Source: Haliea sp963974125
GTDB lineage: Bacteria > Pseudomonadota > Gammaproteobacteria > Pseudomonadales > Halieaceae
Direction: 5' to 3'
DNA: 64,000 nucleotides
Assembly: GCA_963974125.1 (NCBI GenBank)
Contig: CAXBCH010000008.1
Coordinates: 53,536-117,535 of the forward strand
Numbering within the stretch: the stretch's first letter is position 1; each line of letters opens with the position of its first letter. The notes beneath the pieces are model-generated. The model was given only the letters and a program-made list of their open reading frames with translations, did not search any database and was not told the origin of the DNA. Made by a program: the position numbers and the translations under genes. Below are positions 8,968-18,281 of the stretch, one piece after another.

Positions 8968-9003
8968 GCCCTGCGGCTGAAATTGATGAATCAGCCGCAG
9001 GGC
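8968..9003 (+). other. 13-bp perfect mRNA hairpin after the small secreted-protein gene
   Basis: GCCCTGCGGCTGA (8968-8980) pairs perfectly with 8991-9003 around a 10-nt loop, 15 bases after the stop codon. No U-run follows, so it is more likely a 3' stabiliser or attenuator than a full terminator. That would give more of the small protein than of the downstream two-TM and C39 products. Confidence 0.6.
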
Positions 9004-9055
9004 ATAATCCGGGTATTTGGCTAGACTCTTGGTAGTTCACCGGAAAGGAGGCCGC

Positions 9056-9352
9056 ATGAAATACCCACCACTGGAACACAAACTGAGGACTTACCGCCTC
9101 GAGCAGCTGCAAACGCGGTATATGCTGCGTTACTGGTTTCATGGGCTCATCGCCCTGGTCAGTGTGATGGCGCTGCTGGTGGCGCTGTTCAAGGAGCAGG
9201 TGCTACCGGCGGTATTCCTGGTATTCACAGCGGCTGGGCTCTCCCTGGTAAGTGTTGCGGCGGATTGCCTGGGCCGCAGGCGGGCACTGCAGACGCTGCG
9301 CAGCGAATTGCCGCCGGGAGAGACCTATGAGCCGCCACGGGAAGTATTCTGA
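9056..9352 (+). CDS. small two-TM inner membrane protein of the C39 cassette
   Basis: The 98-residue product has a charged N-terminus (KYPPLEHKLRTYRLEQLQTRYMLRYW). Two hydrophobic segments follow (about residues 29-45 and 49-70), joined by a very short turn, and then a charged tail. The likely topology is a hairpin with both ends in the cytoplasm. I do not recognise a family. AAAGGAGG (9044-9051) is a strong ribosome site for ATG 9056. The gene overlaps the C39 peptidase gene by 26 bp, so the two are translationally coupled. The pairing suggests it helps anchor or assist the peptidase or the substrate, which is inference. Confidence 0.6.
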   Translation: MKYPPLEHKLRTYRLEQLQTRYMLRYWFHGLIALVSVMALLVALFKEQVLPAVFLVFTAAGLSLVSVAADCLGRRRALQTLRSELPPGETYEPPREVF

Positions 9353-10001
9353 TTCAGCCGGCAGGATCAGGCTGGGGAGCTGGCTGCTTGTTGCCGCTCT
9401 GGTCGTGCCAGCATCATCGGTGGGGGCGGAGAAGGACGGTTTCCGCAATTGGGTAACGCTGCGCGATGCCGGTGTGGTCCGCCAGGCGCGTGATTTCTCC
9501 TGCGGTGTGGCGGCGCTGGCAACCTACCTTACCTACTATCTGCACAGTCCGGTGACCGAGGCAGAGCTGCTGACCCTGCTGGATCAGCATGGCGACGACT
9601 GGGGCTTGCCCGCGGACTGGCGCGAGCGGGGTGTCTCCTATGCCGTGCTGCTGCAGTTGGCGCGGTATCACGGCCTGCAGGGCGCGGGTATGGCGGTAAC
9701 GCCAGAGCTGCTGGAGTCGCTCAGGGTGCCCGCGCTTGTGCGCCTGGAGGTCCACGGGGTCCCGCACTTCAGTGTTCTCAGAGGTGTCGGTGAGGGCGGC
9801 CAGGTGCAGTTGGCGGACCCCTCCTGGGGCAACCACCGCTTGAGTCGGGAGGCGTTCTGGGCACTGTGGCTGGACCCGGAGCATGGCGGGGACTCTGGCA
9901 CCCTGATGCTCTTCCAGCCGGTGGCGGGCAGTTCTCTGGAGCCGGATCCGGGCTACTTCCGCCTTGACTCTCCCCAGGCCCTGCTGCGCCCGCCGGGTTG
10001 A
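9327..10001 (+). CDS. stand-alone periplasmic C39-family peptidase (FapD-like)
   Basis: The 224-residue protein has a signal or anchor segment (about residues 16-34) and one peptidase C39 domain, with no ABC transporter membrane or ATPase domains. The catalytic set is complete: Gln53 (oxyanion), Cys59 in DFSCGVAALATYL, His147 in VPHFSVLRG and Asp164 in LADPSWG. C39 enzymes cut after double-glycine leaders. When free in the periplasm they are known from Fap amyloid systems (FapD) and related clusters. The small protein at 8621 carries a matching leader-like motif and is the obvious substrate. ATG 9327 lies inside the preceding two-TM gene, 7 bases after GGGAG; starting there gives a normal leader. 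Confidence 0.85.
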   Translation: MSRHGKYSDSAGRIRLGSWLLVAALVVPASSVGAEKDGFRNWVTLRDAGVVRQARDFSCGVAALATYLTYYLHSPVTEAELLTLLDQHGDDWGLPADWRERGVSYAVLLQLARYHGLQGAGMAVTPELLESLRVPALVRLEVHGVPHFSVLRGVGEGGQVQLADPSWGNHRLSREAFWALWLDPEHGGDSGTLMLFQPVAGSSLEPDPGYFRLDSPQALLRPPG

Positions 10002-10032
10002 GCCTGCAGCACGAACAGGCATTGCTGTGGCG

Positions 10033-10059
10033 TTGACAATCTCGCCACGCTATTAAACT
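10033..10059 (+). promoter_or_regulatory. candidate sigma-70 promoter for the DUF885 gene
   Basis: A perfect -35 box TTGACA (10033-10038) is followed after 15 bases by TAAACT (10054-10059), a 4/6 match to the -10 box. The short spacer makes it tentative. It lies 52 bases before the ATG at 10112. Confidence 0.35.
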
Positions 10060-10111
10060 ATGCTGCGTTCCTCTTTGCTGTTGCAGCGACCTTTGGAGTA
10101 TCTGTCTGCCG

Positions 10112-11920
10112 ATGAAGATTAGCCGTGCGATCCTTCTGGTAACTGCCTTTTGCCTGGCAGTTGGCAACACTCACGCATTGTCCGCAGCCGCGCAGGCCGC
10201 AGCCGCGCAGGCCGCAGCCGCGCAGGCGCCAGCTGCAGACGCAGACCAGCGCCTGCAGCAGCTCTACGAAGCCGAATACGCGTGGCGCCAGCAGGAAATG
10301 GGGCAGGTACGCGATGGCAAGGGCGGCTGGCGCGCCGGCGCGTACCTGCCGCGGGTGGACGCCGCCAGCCAGGCCCGACGCCTCGCCCGCTGGGAGCGCA
10401 GCCTGGCGGAGCTGGCCGCAATCCCCGAAGCAGAGCTGAGCCCGGAGGCCACCATCAATGCGGCGGTATTCAGGCAGATCGTAACGACCCTGGCCAATGA
10501 AGTCCGCTACCAGACCTACGAGGCGCCGCTGAATTCCGACACCTTCTTCTGGACCGGTTTGTACCCGCGGCTGGGCGGGTTCGACAGCGAAGCGGCCTGG
10601 CGCGACTACCTCGCCCGCTTGCGCGACCTGCCCCGGTTTTTTGCCGAACACCGGGCCAACATGCGCGCGGGCCTGGCCCGCGGCTACAGCGTGCCGCGTA
10701 TCACCCTGCTCGGGCGTGAGAATTCGATCGAACCCTATCTGCTGCCGGGTGAGGACAATCCGTTCTGGTCGCCCATGCACTCGCTGCCGGCATCGATTCC
10801 CGCGGACCGGCAGGACGCGTTGCGGTCGGCCCTGCGCACCGTAATCGATGAAGCGGTAGTGCCGGCCTACGCGGACCTGTTGCAGTTCATGCGCGAGGAA
10901 TATCTGCCACGGACCCGGGAGACGCTGGCCGCCCGCGACCTGCCCGACGGGGCGGCCTTCTATGCTGCGCAGATTCGCGGCTTCACCACCCTCGAGCTCA
11001 CGGCGGAGGAGATCCACGCCGTGGGGCTGCAGGAAGTGGCGCGGATTCGGGCCGAGATGGAGGCGACCCGCGAGGCGGCGGGATTCGAGGGCGACATGCC
11101 GGCCTTCCTCGAATTCCTGCGCACCGATCCCCGGTTCTATGCCAAAACCCCGCGCGAACTGCTGTCGTTCACGGCCTGGGTCGCCAAGCGGGTGGACGGC
11201 AAGCTGGCGCAGAACCTGGGATTTCTGCCGCGGCGCCGCTTTACCATCCTGCCAGTGCCCGATGCGATTGCGCCATTCTACACCGGTGGCCGCGGCGGAC
11301 TCGACAGCTGTCTGTTCAACACCTGGGACCTGCCGTCCCGGCCGCTGTATACACTGACCGCACTGACCCTGCACGAATGCGCGCCGGGCCATTCCCTGCA
11401 GGCAGCCATCGCCCGGGAGGCGCCGGGTGATATTCCCGAATTCCGGGCCAACAATTACTTCTCGGGCTACGGCGAGGGCTGGGGGTTGTACACGGAGTGG
11501 CTGGGGGTGGAGATGGGCGTCTACGATACGCCCTATGAACATTTCGGGCGCCTGTCCTACGAGATGTGGCGCGCAGCCCGGCTGGTCATCGACACCGGCC
11601 TGCATCACTATGGCTGGACCCGGGAGCAGGCCCAGGCGTACCTGCGGGACAATACCGCGCTGTCCGAGCACGAGCTGACCACGGAGATCGATCGCTACAT
11701 TTCCTGGCCGGGCCAGGCTCTGGCCTACAAGCTCGGGGAGATGCTGATCCGGCGCAAGCGGGCGGAAGCCGAGGCGGCACTCGGGGAGGCCTTCGACAAG
11801 CGCTATTTCCACGATGTGATCCTGGGTTTGCGCTCGGTGCCGCTGCCGGTGCTTGAGCAACAGCTGGATCAGTGGATAGCCGGGGGTGGGCCGGATCCCT
11901 ACGCAGGCATGAGTCTCTGA
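10112..11920 (+). CDS. DUF885-family secreted metallopeptidase-like protein
   Basis: The 602-residue protein has a signal peptide (MKISRAILLVTAFCLAVGNTHA), an Ala/Gln-rich linker made of tandem repeats, and a DUF885 domain over most of its length. The motif HECAPGHSLQ (about residues 421-430) corresponds to the HExxxGH zinc-binding pattern seen in this group, and a later EGWGLYTEWLG is also family-typical. DUF885 proteins are predicted, mostly uncharacterised zinc peptidases of the cell envelope. Length is usual for the family (about 580-610). The gene appears monocistronic between the C39 cassette and a convergent fasciclin gene. Confidence 0.82.
   Translation: MKISRAILLVTAFCLAVGNTHALSAAAQAAAAQAAAAQAPAADADQRLQQLYEAEYAWRQQEMGQVRDGKGGWRAGAYLPRVDAASQARRLARWERSLAELAAIPEAELSPEATINAAVFRQIVTTLANEVRYQTYEAPLNSDTFFWTGLYPRLGGFDSEAAWRDYLARLRDLPRFFAEHRANMRAGLARGYSVPRITLLGRENSIEPYLLPGEDNPFWSPMHSLPASIPADRQDALRSALRTVIDEAVVPAYADLLQFMREEYLPRTRETLAARDLPDGAAFYAAQIRGFTTLELTAEEIHAVGLQEVARIRAEMEATREAAGFEGDMPAFLEFLRTDPRFYAKTPRELLSFTAWVAKRVDGKLAQNLGFLPRRRFTILPVPDAIAPFYTGGRGGLDSCLFNTWDLPSRPLYTLTALTLHECAPGHSLQAAIAREAPGDIPEFRANNYFSGYGEGWGLYTEWLGVEMGVYDTPYEHFGRLSYEMWRAARLVIDTGLHHYGWTREQAQAYLRDNTALSEHELTTEIDRYISWPGQALAYKLGEMLIRRKRAEAEAALGEAFDKRYFHDVILGLRSVPLPVLEQQLDQWIAGGGPDPYAGMSL
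10184..10228 (+). repeat. three in-frame 15-bp tandem repeats
   Basis: The unit GCAGCCGCGCAGGCC occurs at 10184-10198, 10199-10213 and, with one change at the last base, 10214-10228. It encodes the AAAQA linker just after the signal peptide of the DUF885 protein. Slippage would change linker length by five residues without breaking the frame. Confidence 0.85.
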
Positions 11921-11928
11921 CAAAAAAA

Positions 11929-11948
11929 CGGCGACCGTGAGGTCGCCG
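11929..11948. terminator. intrinsic terminator between DUF885 and fasciclin genes
   Basis: An 8-bp stem CGGCGACC/GGTCGCCG closes a GTGA tetraloop. The A7 run at 11922-11928 is a T-run on the minus strand, so it mainly terminates the fasciclin gene. It can also act weakly on the plus strand. Confidence 0.75.
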
Positions 11949-11968
11949 TGGTCAACTCGGGGCAGAGT

Positions 11969-12484
11969 TCAGGAGGCAGGCAGGATGACGGTGTCGATGA
12001 CGTGGATGACGCCGTTGCTGGCCTTGATGTCCGTGGTGACGACGGTGGCGTTGTTGATCTGGACGCCGTCGTTGGTCACAGCGATGCTGATGTCGGCGCC
12101 GTTGACCGTGGTAGCCTCGGTCAGCTCGACCACGTCCTTGGCATACACTGTGCCCGCGACGACATGGTAGGTGAGGATGTCGACCAGCTGTTGCTTGTTG
12201 GCCGGCTCAAGCAGGCTCTCAACAGTGCCCGCGGGCAGCTTGGCGAAGGCGGCGTTGGTGGGTGCAAAGACGGTGAAGGGGCCTTCGCCGGACAGCACAT
12301 CAACCAGGCCGGCGGCCTGGAGGGCAGCGACCAGGGTGGAGAAATCTTCATTGCCGGCCGCTACCTCGACGATGTTGGACTTCTTCATGTCACCGTCGCT
12401 GTGGTGCCCGGCGTTGGCGGTACCTGCGCCCAGGAGGCTGGCGCAGAAGGCAAAGAGCGTCAGAAAACGTATTGCAGTAGGCAT
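11969..12484 (-). CDS. secreted fasciclin (FAS1) domain protein
   Basis: The 171-residue product has a signal peptide (MPTAIRFLTLFAFCASLLGAGTANA), a short His/Asp-rich segment (HHSDGDMKK) and a single FAS1 domain. Both conserved FAS1 motifs are present: FTVFAPTNAAFAKLP and the second, IHVIDTVILP, with the central YHVVAG. FAS1 proteins are usually periplasmic or surface proteins in adhesion or ligand binding. ATG 12484 has AAAGGA upstream; the 16 codons before it look like leader DNA. It ends at a good terminator and appears monocistronic. Confidence 0.9.
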   Translation of the reverse strand: MPTAIRFLTLFAFCASLLGAGTANAGHHSDGDMKKSNIVEVAAGNEDFSTLVAALQAAGLVDVLSGEGPFTVFAPTNAAFAKLPAGTVESLLEPANKQQLVDILTYHVVAGTVYAKDVVELTEATTVNGADISIAVTNDGVQINNATVVTTDIKASNGVIHVIDTVILPAS

Positions 12485-12595
12485 GATTGGATCCTTTCGT
12501 GAGAGTGGACTCAGGGTGCACAGGATATGCACGTTGTGGTTACGGTCCGGGATCGGGCCCGGACCGCCACTGTCACGATTGTGCCCACCTCTGGC

Positions 12596-14236
<1,641 letters not shown>

Positions 14237-14327
14237 TCTCTGTCTCCCTTGCGTGGGCTTGCCCTGTATCCGGTGTGGTTTTCAGGGAGCAGAATTCACC
14301 ATAGCACCAGTTGCGCGTTCGCGCCTG

Positions 14328-15668
14328 TTACGGGCTCGAATTCCCTGTCTCGAGCTTGCGGTACAGCGATCTCAGGCTGATGCCGGCGATCGCCGCGGCG
14401 CGTTCCTTGTCGCCATTGCAGTGGCGCAGCAGGTCCCGCAAGTAGCGTCGCTCCCGGGTTTTCAGGTCTGTCCATGCCCCTGGTTGCCCGGGTGCGGGGC
14501 TGCTGCCCGCAGCGAGGACCGGCGTCGGTACTGCGAGACAGCGCTCGATAACGCGGGCATCGATGACATTGCTGTCGGCGAAGATGATGGCGCGCTCGAG
14601 GATGTTGCGCAGTTCGCGGATATTGCCGGGAAAGGACTCCCGGCCGAGCCGGCGGATGGCGGAGTCGGTAAGGTGCAGGCGCTTTTCCCCCGCCAGCTTG
14701 CCGAGTATGGAGCGCGCCAGCAGTTGCAGGTCATCATGCCGTTCGCGCAGGGAGGGCAGATGTACCGGGAAGGCATTGATCCGGTAGTACAGGTCGCGGC
14801 GGAATTCGCCGCCTTCGACCATCGCCGCCAGGTCCTTGTGGGTGGCGCAAATGAGGCGGAACTCGGCACTGCGCAGCTGGGTGCTGCCCACCGCCCGGTA
14901 GCTGCCGGTCTCCAGCAGGCGCAACAGTTTGACCTGCATGCCCAGGGGAACATCGCCGATCTCATCCAGGAACAGGGTGCCCTGGTGAGCCGCTTCGAGC
15001 AGGCCGGGCTTGTTCTGGGAAGCGCCGGTGAAGGCGCCTTTCGCGTGCCCGAACAGCTCGCTTTCAAACAGGGTTTCGGTGAGACCTGCGCACTCAACCG
15101 TGACCAGGGCCCGGTCCCTGCGGTGGCTGGCCCGATGGATAGCCTCGGCGGCGAGCTCCTTGCCGGTGCCCGACTCGCCCAGCAACAGCACCGAGGTGTC
15201 GTGGGGGGCGACCAGGTTGAGATTGTTGATCAAGGCATTGAACGCCGGGCTGCGCCCGACCATCTGCTGGGTGCTCAGCTCGGCACTGGCAATGTGCACG
15301 GGTTTGAGCAGCTCGACGAAGTAGAGCAGCTCGCCGTCGTCGTCGTGAATGGGCAGCATTTCCACATCCACGTGCTGGCGCCCGGTCGCCGTCAGGTGCA
15401 CGTGCAGCACGCGCTCCCGGTGGCCGCTGCTGCGGGCCTCGGCCAGGGGGCAGCTTTCGCCTGCCTGGTCGCAGGGAACGCTGTAGCCATGGGATACCTG
15501 GAAGCAGTGTGCATCGCGGTCCGCGGGGATGGCGCCGAAGCTGTCGCAATAGGCGTCATTGGCCGCGAGTATCCGGTAGTCGGCATCGACCAGAATGGCT
15601 GGACAGTCGTGGCCCTCCAGCATGTGGGCCAGACGCTGATCGGTGTCGCTGGCGATGATCTGTGACAT
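14328..15668 (-). CDS. fisR: FisR-type sigma-54-dependent sulfane-sulfur-responsive activator
   Basis: The 446-residue regulator has an N-terminal PAS-like sensor (about 10-125), a sigma-54 AAA+ domain with Walker A GESGTGKE and the sigma-54 contact loop GAFTGA, and a C-terminal Fis-type helix-turn-helix (KERAAAIAGISLRSLYRKL). In the sensor, Cys55, Cys66 and Cys73 have spacings of 11 and 7. As I recall it, this is the spacing of Cys53/64/71 in Cupriavidus FisR, which react with persulfides and switch on ATPase activity. It diverges from cydAB-pdo-sqr-sulP, whose promoter is a clear -24/-12 element. It should therefore activate that operon when sulfide or polysulfide builds up. Confidence 0.85.
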   Translation of the reverse strand: MSQIIASDTDQRLAHMLEGHDCPAILVDADYRILAANDAYCDSFGAIPADRDAHCFQVSHGYSVPCDQAGESCPLAEARSSGHRERVLHVHLTATGRQHVDVEMLPIHDDDGELLYFVELLKPVHIASAELSTQQMVGRSPAFNALINNLNLVAPHDTSVLLLGESGTGKELAAEAIHRASHRRDRALVTVECAGLTETLFESELFGHAKGAFTGASQNKPGLLEAAHQGTLFLDEIGDVPLGMQVKLLRLLETGSYRAVGSTQLRSAEFRLICATHKDLAAMVEGGEFRRDLYYRINAFPVHLPSLRERHDDLQLLARSILGKLAGEKRLHLTDSAIRRLGRESFPGNIRELRNILERAIIFADSNVIDARVIERCLAVPTPVLAAGSSPAPGQPGAWTDLKTRERRYLRDLLRHCNGDKERAAAIAGISLRSLYRKLETGNSSP

Positions 15669-15808
15669 GTCAAATCCGGCAAACTATTTGTCAATATTGG
15701 CACAAACAGGCGGGCGCGACCAGCCTGGGCTTGTGGTGCGGGCGATTCCCGTCTAAAAATATCTTATAAAACAATACGATAACGCATTTCATGACGGTGT
15801 CAGCGAGT

Positions 15809-15823
15809 TGGCATGCGCCTTGC
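15809..15823 (+). promoter_or_regulatory. sigma-54 (-24/-12) promoter of the cydAB-pdo-sqr-sulP operon
   Basis: TGGCAT-GCGCC-TTGC has the invariant GG (15810-15811) and GC (15822-15823) at the required 12-base offset. It lies about 70 bases before the cydA start, so transcription would begin near 15835. The divergent fisR encodes the sigma-54 activator expected to use it. The palindrome TGACATGTCA (15663-15672, over the fisR start codon) and CAATATTG further in are possible activator sites. Confidence 0.85.
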
Positions 15824-15891
15824 AAAATTGCCTGTGCGTGGCCCCCTCTGTCAGCGGCTACCCCAACCAGACCTGTTGCCGGGAGATGCCG

Positions 15892-17244
15892 ATGCTCGAC
15901 GATCCTGTGTTGCTGGCGCGAATCCAGTTCGCTGCCAACATCAGTTTCCACATCCTGTTCCCCGCCGTTACCATCGGCCTGGCGTGGGTGCTGCTGTACT
16001 TTCGCTGGCGCGGCCTGCGTAGCGGCGATCGGGTCTGGGATCACGCCTACGCCTACTGGGTGAAGATCTTCGCCCTGACCTTCGCCATGGGCGTGGTGTC
16101 CGGCATCACCATGAGTTTCCAGTTCGGCACCAACTGGCCAGGATTCATGGAGAAGGCCGGCAATGTCGCCGGGCCGCTGCTGGGGTACGAGGTGCTGACG
16201 GCCTTTTTCCTCGAGGCCTCCTTTCTCGGCATCATGTTGTTCGGTCGCAATCGTGTGTCCGAGCGCATGCACTTTGTGGCGACGCTGCTGGTCGCAGTCG
16301 GTACCACCCTGTCGGCATTCTGGATCCTCAGCCTGAATTCCTGGATGCAAACCCCCGCCGGCTACCGTCTGGAAAACGGCGTGGTGATGGTGGAAAGCTG
16401 GTGGGCAGTGATATTCAATCCCTCTTTCCCCTACCGTCTGGTGCACATGTTGCTGGCGTCCTTCCTGACCTGTGCCTTCCTCGTCGCCGGGGTCAGCGCA
16501 TGGCGCCTGCGCGGGGGCGTGGGCGGCCCCGGAACGGTGCGGGTACTGCGCACCGGCCTGCTGCTGGCAGCCGTGGTGGCGCCCCTGCAGGTGATCACCG
16601 GCGACCTGCACGGCCTCAACACCCTTGAGCACCAGCCGGCGAAAGTGGCGGCGATGGAGGCGGTCTGGGAGACGCAGCGGGGGGCGCCCTTTACCCTGTT
16701 GGGGTGGCCGGATGAAGACCAGCGCCGCAACCGCCTGGCGCTGGAGATTCCCTACGCCGCCAGCCTGATTCTGACCCACGATGCCCAAGGCGAGGTGCGC
16801 GGTCTCAACGAGTTTGCCGGGGAGCACCCGCCGGTGGCCGCCGTCTTCTGGTCCTTCCGCATCATGCTGGGTCTCGGCACGCTGATGTTGCTGGTGGCGT
16901 GGTGGGGTAGCTGGCAAACCCGCCGTGGGCGGGCGCCCTCGGCGATGCTGTTGTTGACCCTGTCGTGGATGACCTTTTCCGGCTGGGTCGCGGTGCTCGC
17001 CGGCTGGTACGTCACCGAGATCGGCCGCCAGCCGTGGATCGTGCAGGGGCTGCTGCGGGTCGCGGATGTCGCCGCGGACCACGCTCCCGGGACGGTGGCC
17101 AGCACCCTGTTCGGCTACCTGCTGCTGTACCTGCTGTTGCTGGCGTCCTACATCGGCGCCATCCGTCATCTGGCGCTGAAGCCGGCCGCGTCGCTGGGCC
17201 AATCGTTGCCAGGCCCGAACCGCCTCGTCACACCGGGAGCATGA
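15892..17244 (+). CDS. cydA: cytochrome bd-type ubiquinol oxidase subunit I (short Q-loop, CIO-like)
   Basis: The 450-residue inner membrane protein is subunit I of a bd oxidase, which oxidises quinol and reduces oxygen to water. The haem ligand equivalent to E. coli His19 is His20 in ISFHILFP. The Q-loop motif GRQPWIVQG and the FNPSFPYRLVHM helix carrying the second haem ligand are visible. It is shorter than E. coli CydA (522) because the Q-loop insert is missing, as in cyanide-insensitive CioA types. bd oxidases resist sulfide, which fits co-transcription with sulfide-oxidation genes. I prefer ATG 15892, six bases after GGGAG, over ATG 15886. Confidence 0.92.
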   Translation: MLDDPVLLARIQFAANISFHILFPAVTIGLAWVLLYFRWRGLRSGDRVWDHAYAYWVKIFALTFAMGVVSGITMSFQFGTNWPGFMEKAGNVAGPLLGYEVLTAFFLEASFLGIMLFGRNRVSERMHFVATLLVAVGTTLSAFWILSLNSWMQTPAGYRLENGVVMVESWWAVIFNPSFPYRLVHMLLASFLTCAFLVAGVSAWRLRGGVGGPGTVRVLRTGLLLAAVVAPLQVITGDLHGLNTLEHQPAKVAAMEAVWETQRGAPFTLLGWPDEDQRRNRLALEIPYAASLILTHDAQGEVRGLNEFAGEHPPVAAVFWSFRIMLGLGTLMLLVAWWGSWQTRRGRAPSAMLLLTLSWMTFSGWVAVLAGWYVTEIGRQPWIVQGLLRVADVAADHAPGTVASTLFGYLLLYLLLLASYIGAIRHLALKPAASLGQSLPGPNRLVTPGA

Positions 17245-17246
17245 AC

Positions 17247-18239
17247 ATGGAATACTGGTTGCCCGTTGTCTACATGATGATCATGGGGTTTGCGTTGCTG
17301 GTCTACGTGATCCTCGATGGCTATGACCTGGGTGTCGGCATGTTGTTGCCGCTGGCAGACGAGGGCGAGAAGGACACCATGGTCGCCTCGATCGGGCCCT
17401 TCTGGGATGCCAACGAGACCTGGATTGTGCTGGGAATCGGCGTGCTGCTGATCGCCTTCCCGCTGGCCCATGGCATTATCCTCAGCCACCTGTACATTCC
17501 GGTCACGCTCATGCTGATGGGGCTGATCCTGCGCGGGGTTGCGTTCGACTTGCGAGTGAAGGCCGGCGATCACCGCAAGCGGTTGTGGAACAACGCTTTC
17601 TTTGCGGGCTCGCTGCTGGCCTCGTTGTGCCAGGGGTGGATGCTGGGGGCCTGGGTCACCGGGCTGCAGGGCGGGGCCGTCGGCCTGTTCTTTGCCGCGC
17701 TCATTGCCCTGGCGTTGCCGGCGCTGTATCTGCTGCTGGGCTGTGGCTGGCTATTGATGAAGGCCGAGGAAACCTTGTTGTTGAAAGCGGTCCGTTGGGC
17801 GCAACTGGCGGTCTGGCCGATGGCTGCGGGACTGCTGCTGGTCAGCATTGCGACTCCCCTGGTCAGTGACGCCATCGCCGCGCGCTGGTTCACCCTGCCG
17901 AACATGATCCTGTTGGCGCCGATCCCGCTCGCCACGGCTGCATGCCTGGCCCTCATTGCCTACCTGCTGGGGCATCCGCGCCTGCTGGCGGAGGGATTTG
18001 GCTGGGCGCTGTTTGTGGCGACGGTGCTGATCTGCATATTGGCAACGCTCGGCCTGGCCTACAGCGTGTTTCCGGACGTGATCATCGGTCGCATGGATAT
18101 CTGGGAGGCGTCGGCGTCGGTGGATTCACTGCTGTTCACTCTGGTCGGCATCGTGATAACGCTGCCCGTGATCCTGTTTTACACCGTGTATGTCTACCGT
18201 GTGTTCCACGGCAAGGCGACCGCTCTGTCCTATGACTGA
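17247..18239 (+). CDS. cydB: cytochrome bd-type ubiquinol oxidase subunit II
   Basis: The 330-residue protein is polytopic (about 8-9 TM segments) and starts with MEYWLPVVYMMIMGFALLVY followed by ILDGYDLGVG, the conserved CydB opening. It pairs with CydA and stabilises the haems. ATG 17247 is 7 bases after GGGAG. An alternative ATG at 17241 overlaps the cydA stop as ATGA and would add two residues. No small CydX gene was recognised downstream; the next gene is pdo after 42 bp. Confidence 0.92.
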   Translation: MEYWLPVVYMMIMGFALLVYVILDGYDLGVGMLLPLADEGEKDTMVASIGPFWDANETWIVLGIGVLLIAFPLAHGIILSHLYIPVTLMLMGLILRGVAFDLRVKAGDHRKRLWNNAFFAGSLLASLCQGWMLGAWVTGLQGGAVGLFFAALIALALPALYLLLGCGWLLMKAEETLLLKAVRWAQLAVWPMAAGLLLVSIATPLVSDAIAARWFTLPNMILLAPIPLATAACLALIAYLLGHPRLLAEGFGWALFVATVLICILATLGLAYSVFPDVIIGRMDIWEASASVDSLLFTLVGIVITLPVILFYTVYVYRVFHGKATALSYD

Positions 18240-18281
18240 GCGCGCCACTGCCATTTTCTTTCCCTGAATGAGGTGACTGTG

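Noticed and set aside
10058..11923. 621-codon open frame on the minus strand
   Set aside because: It is the antisense shadow of the DUF885 gene, caused by high GC and codon bias; its product is low-complexity, Gly/Gln/Arg-rich and shows no domain.
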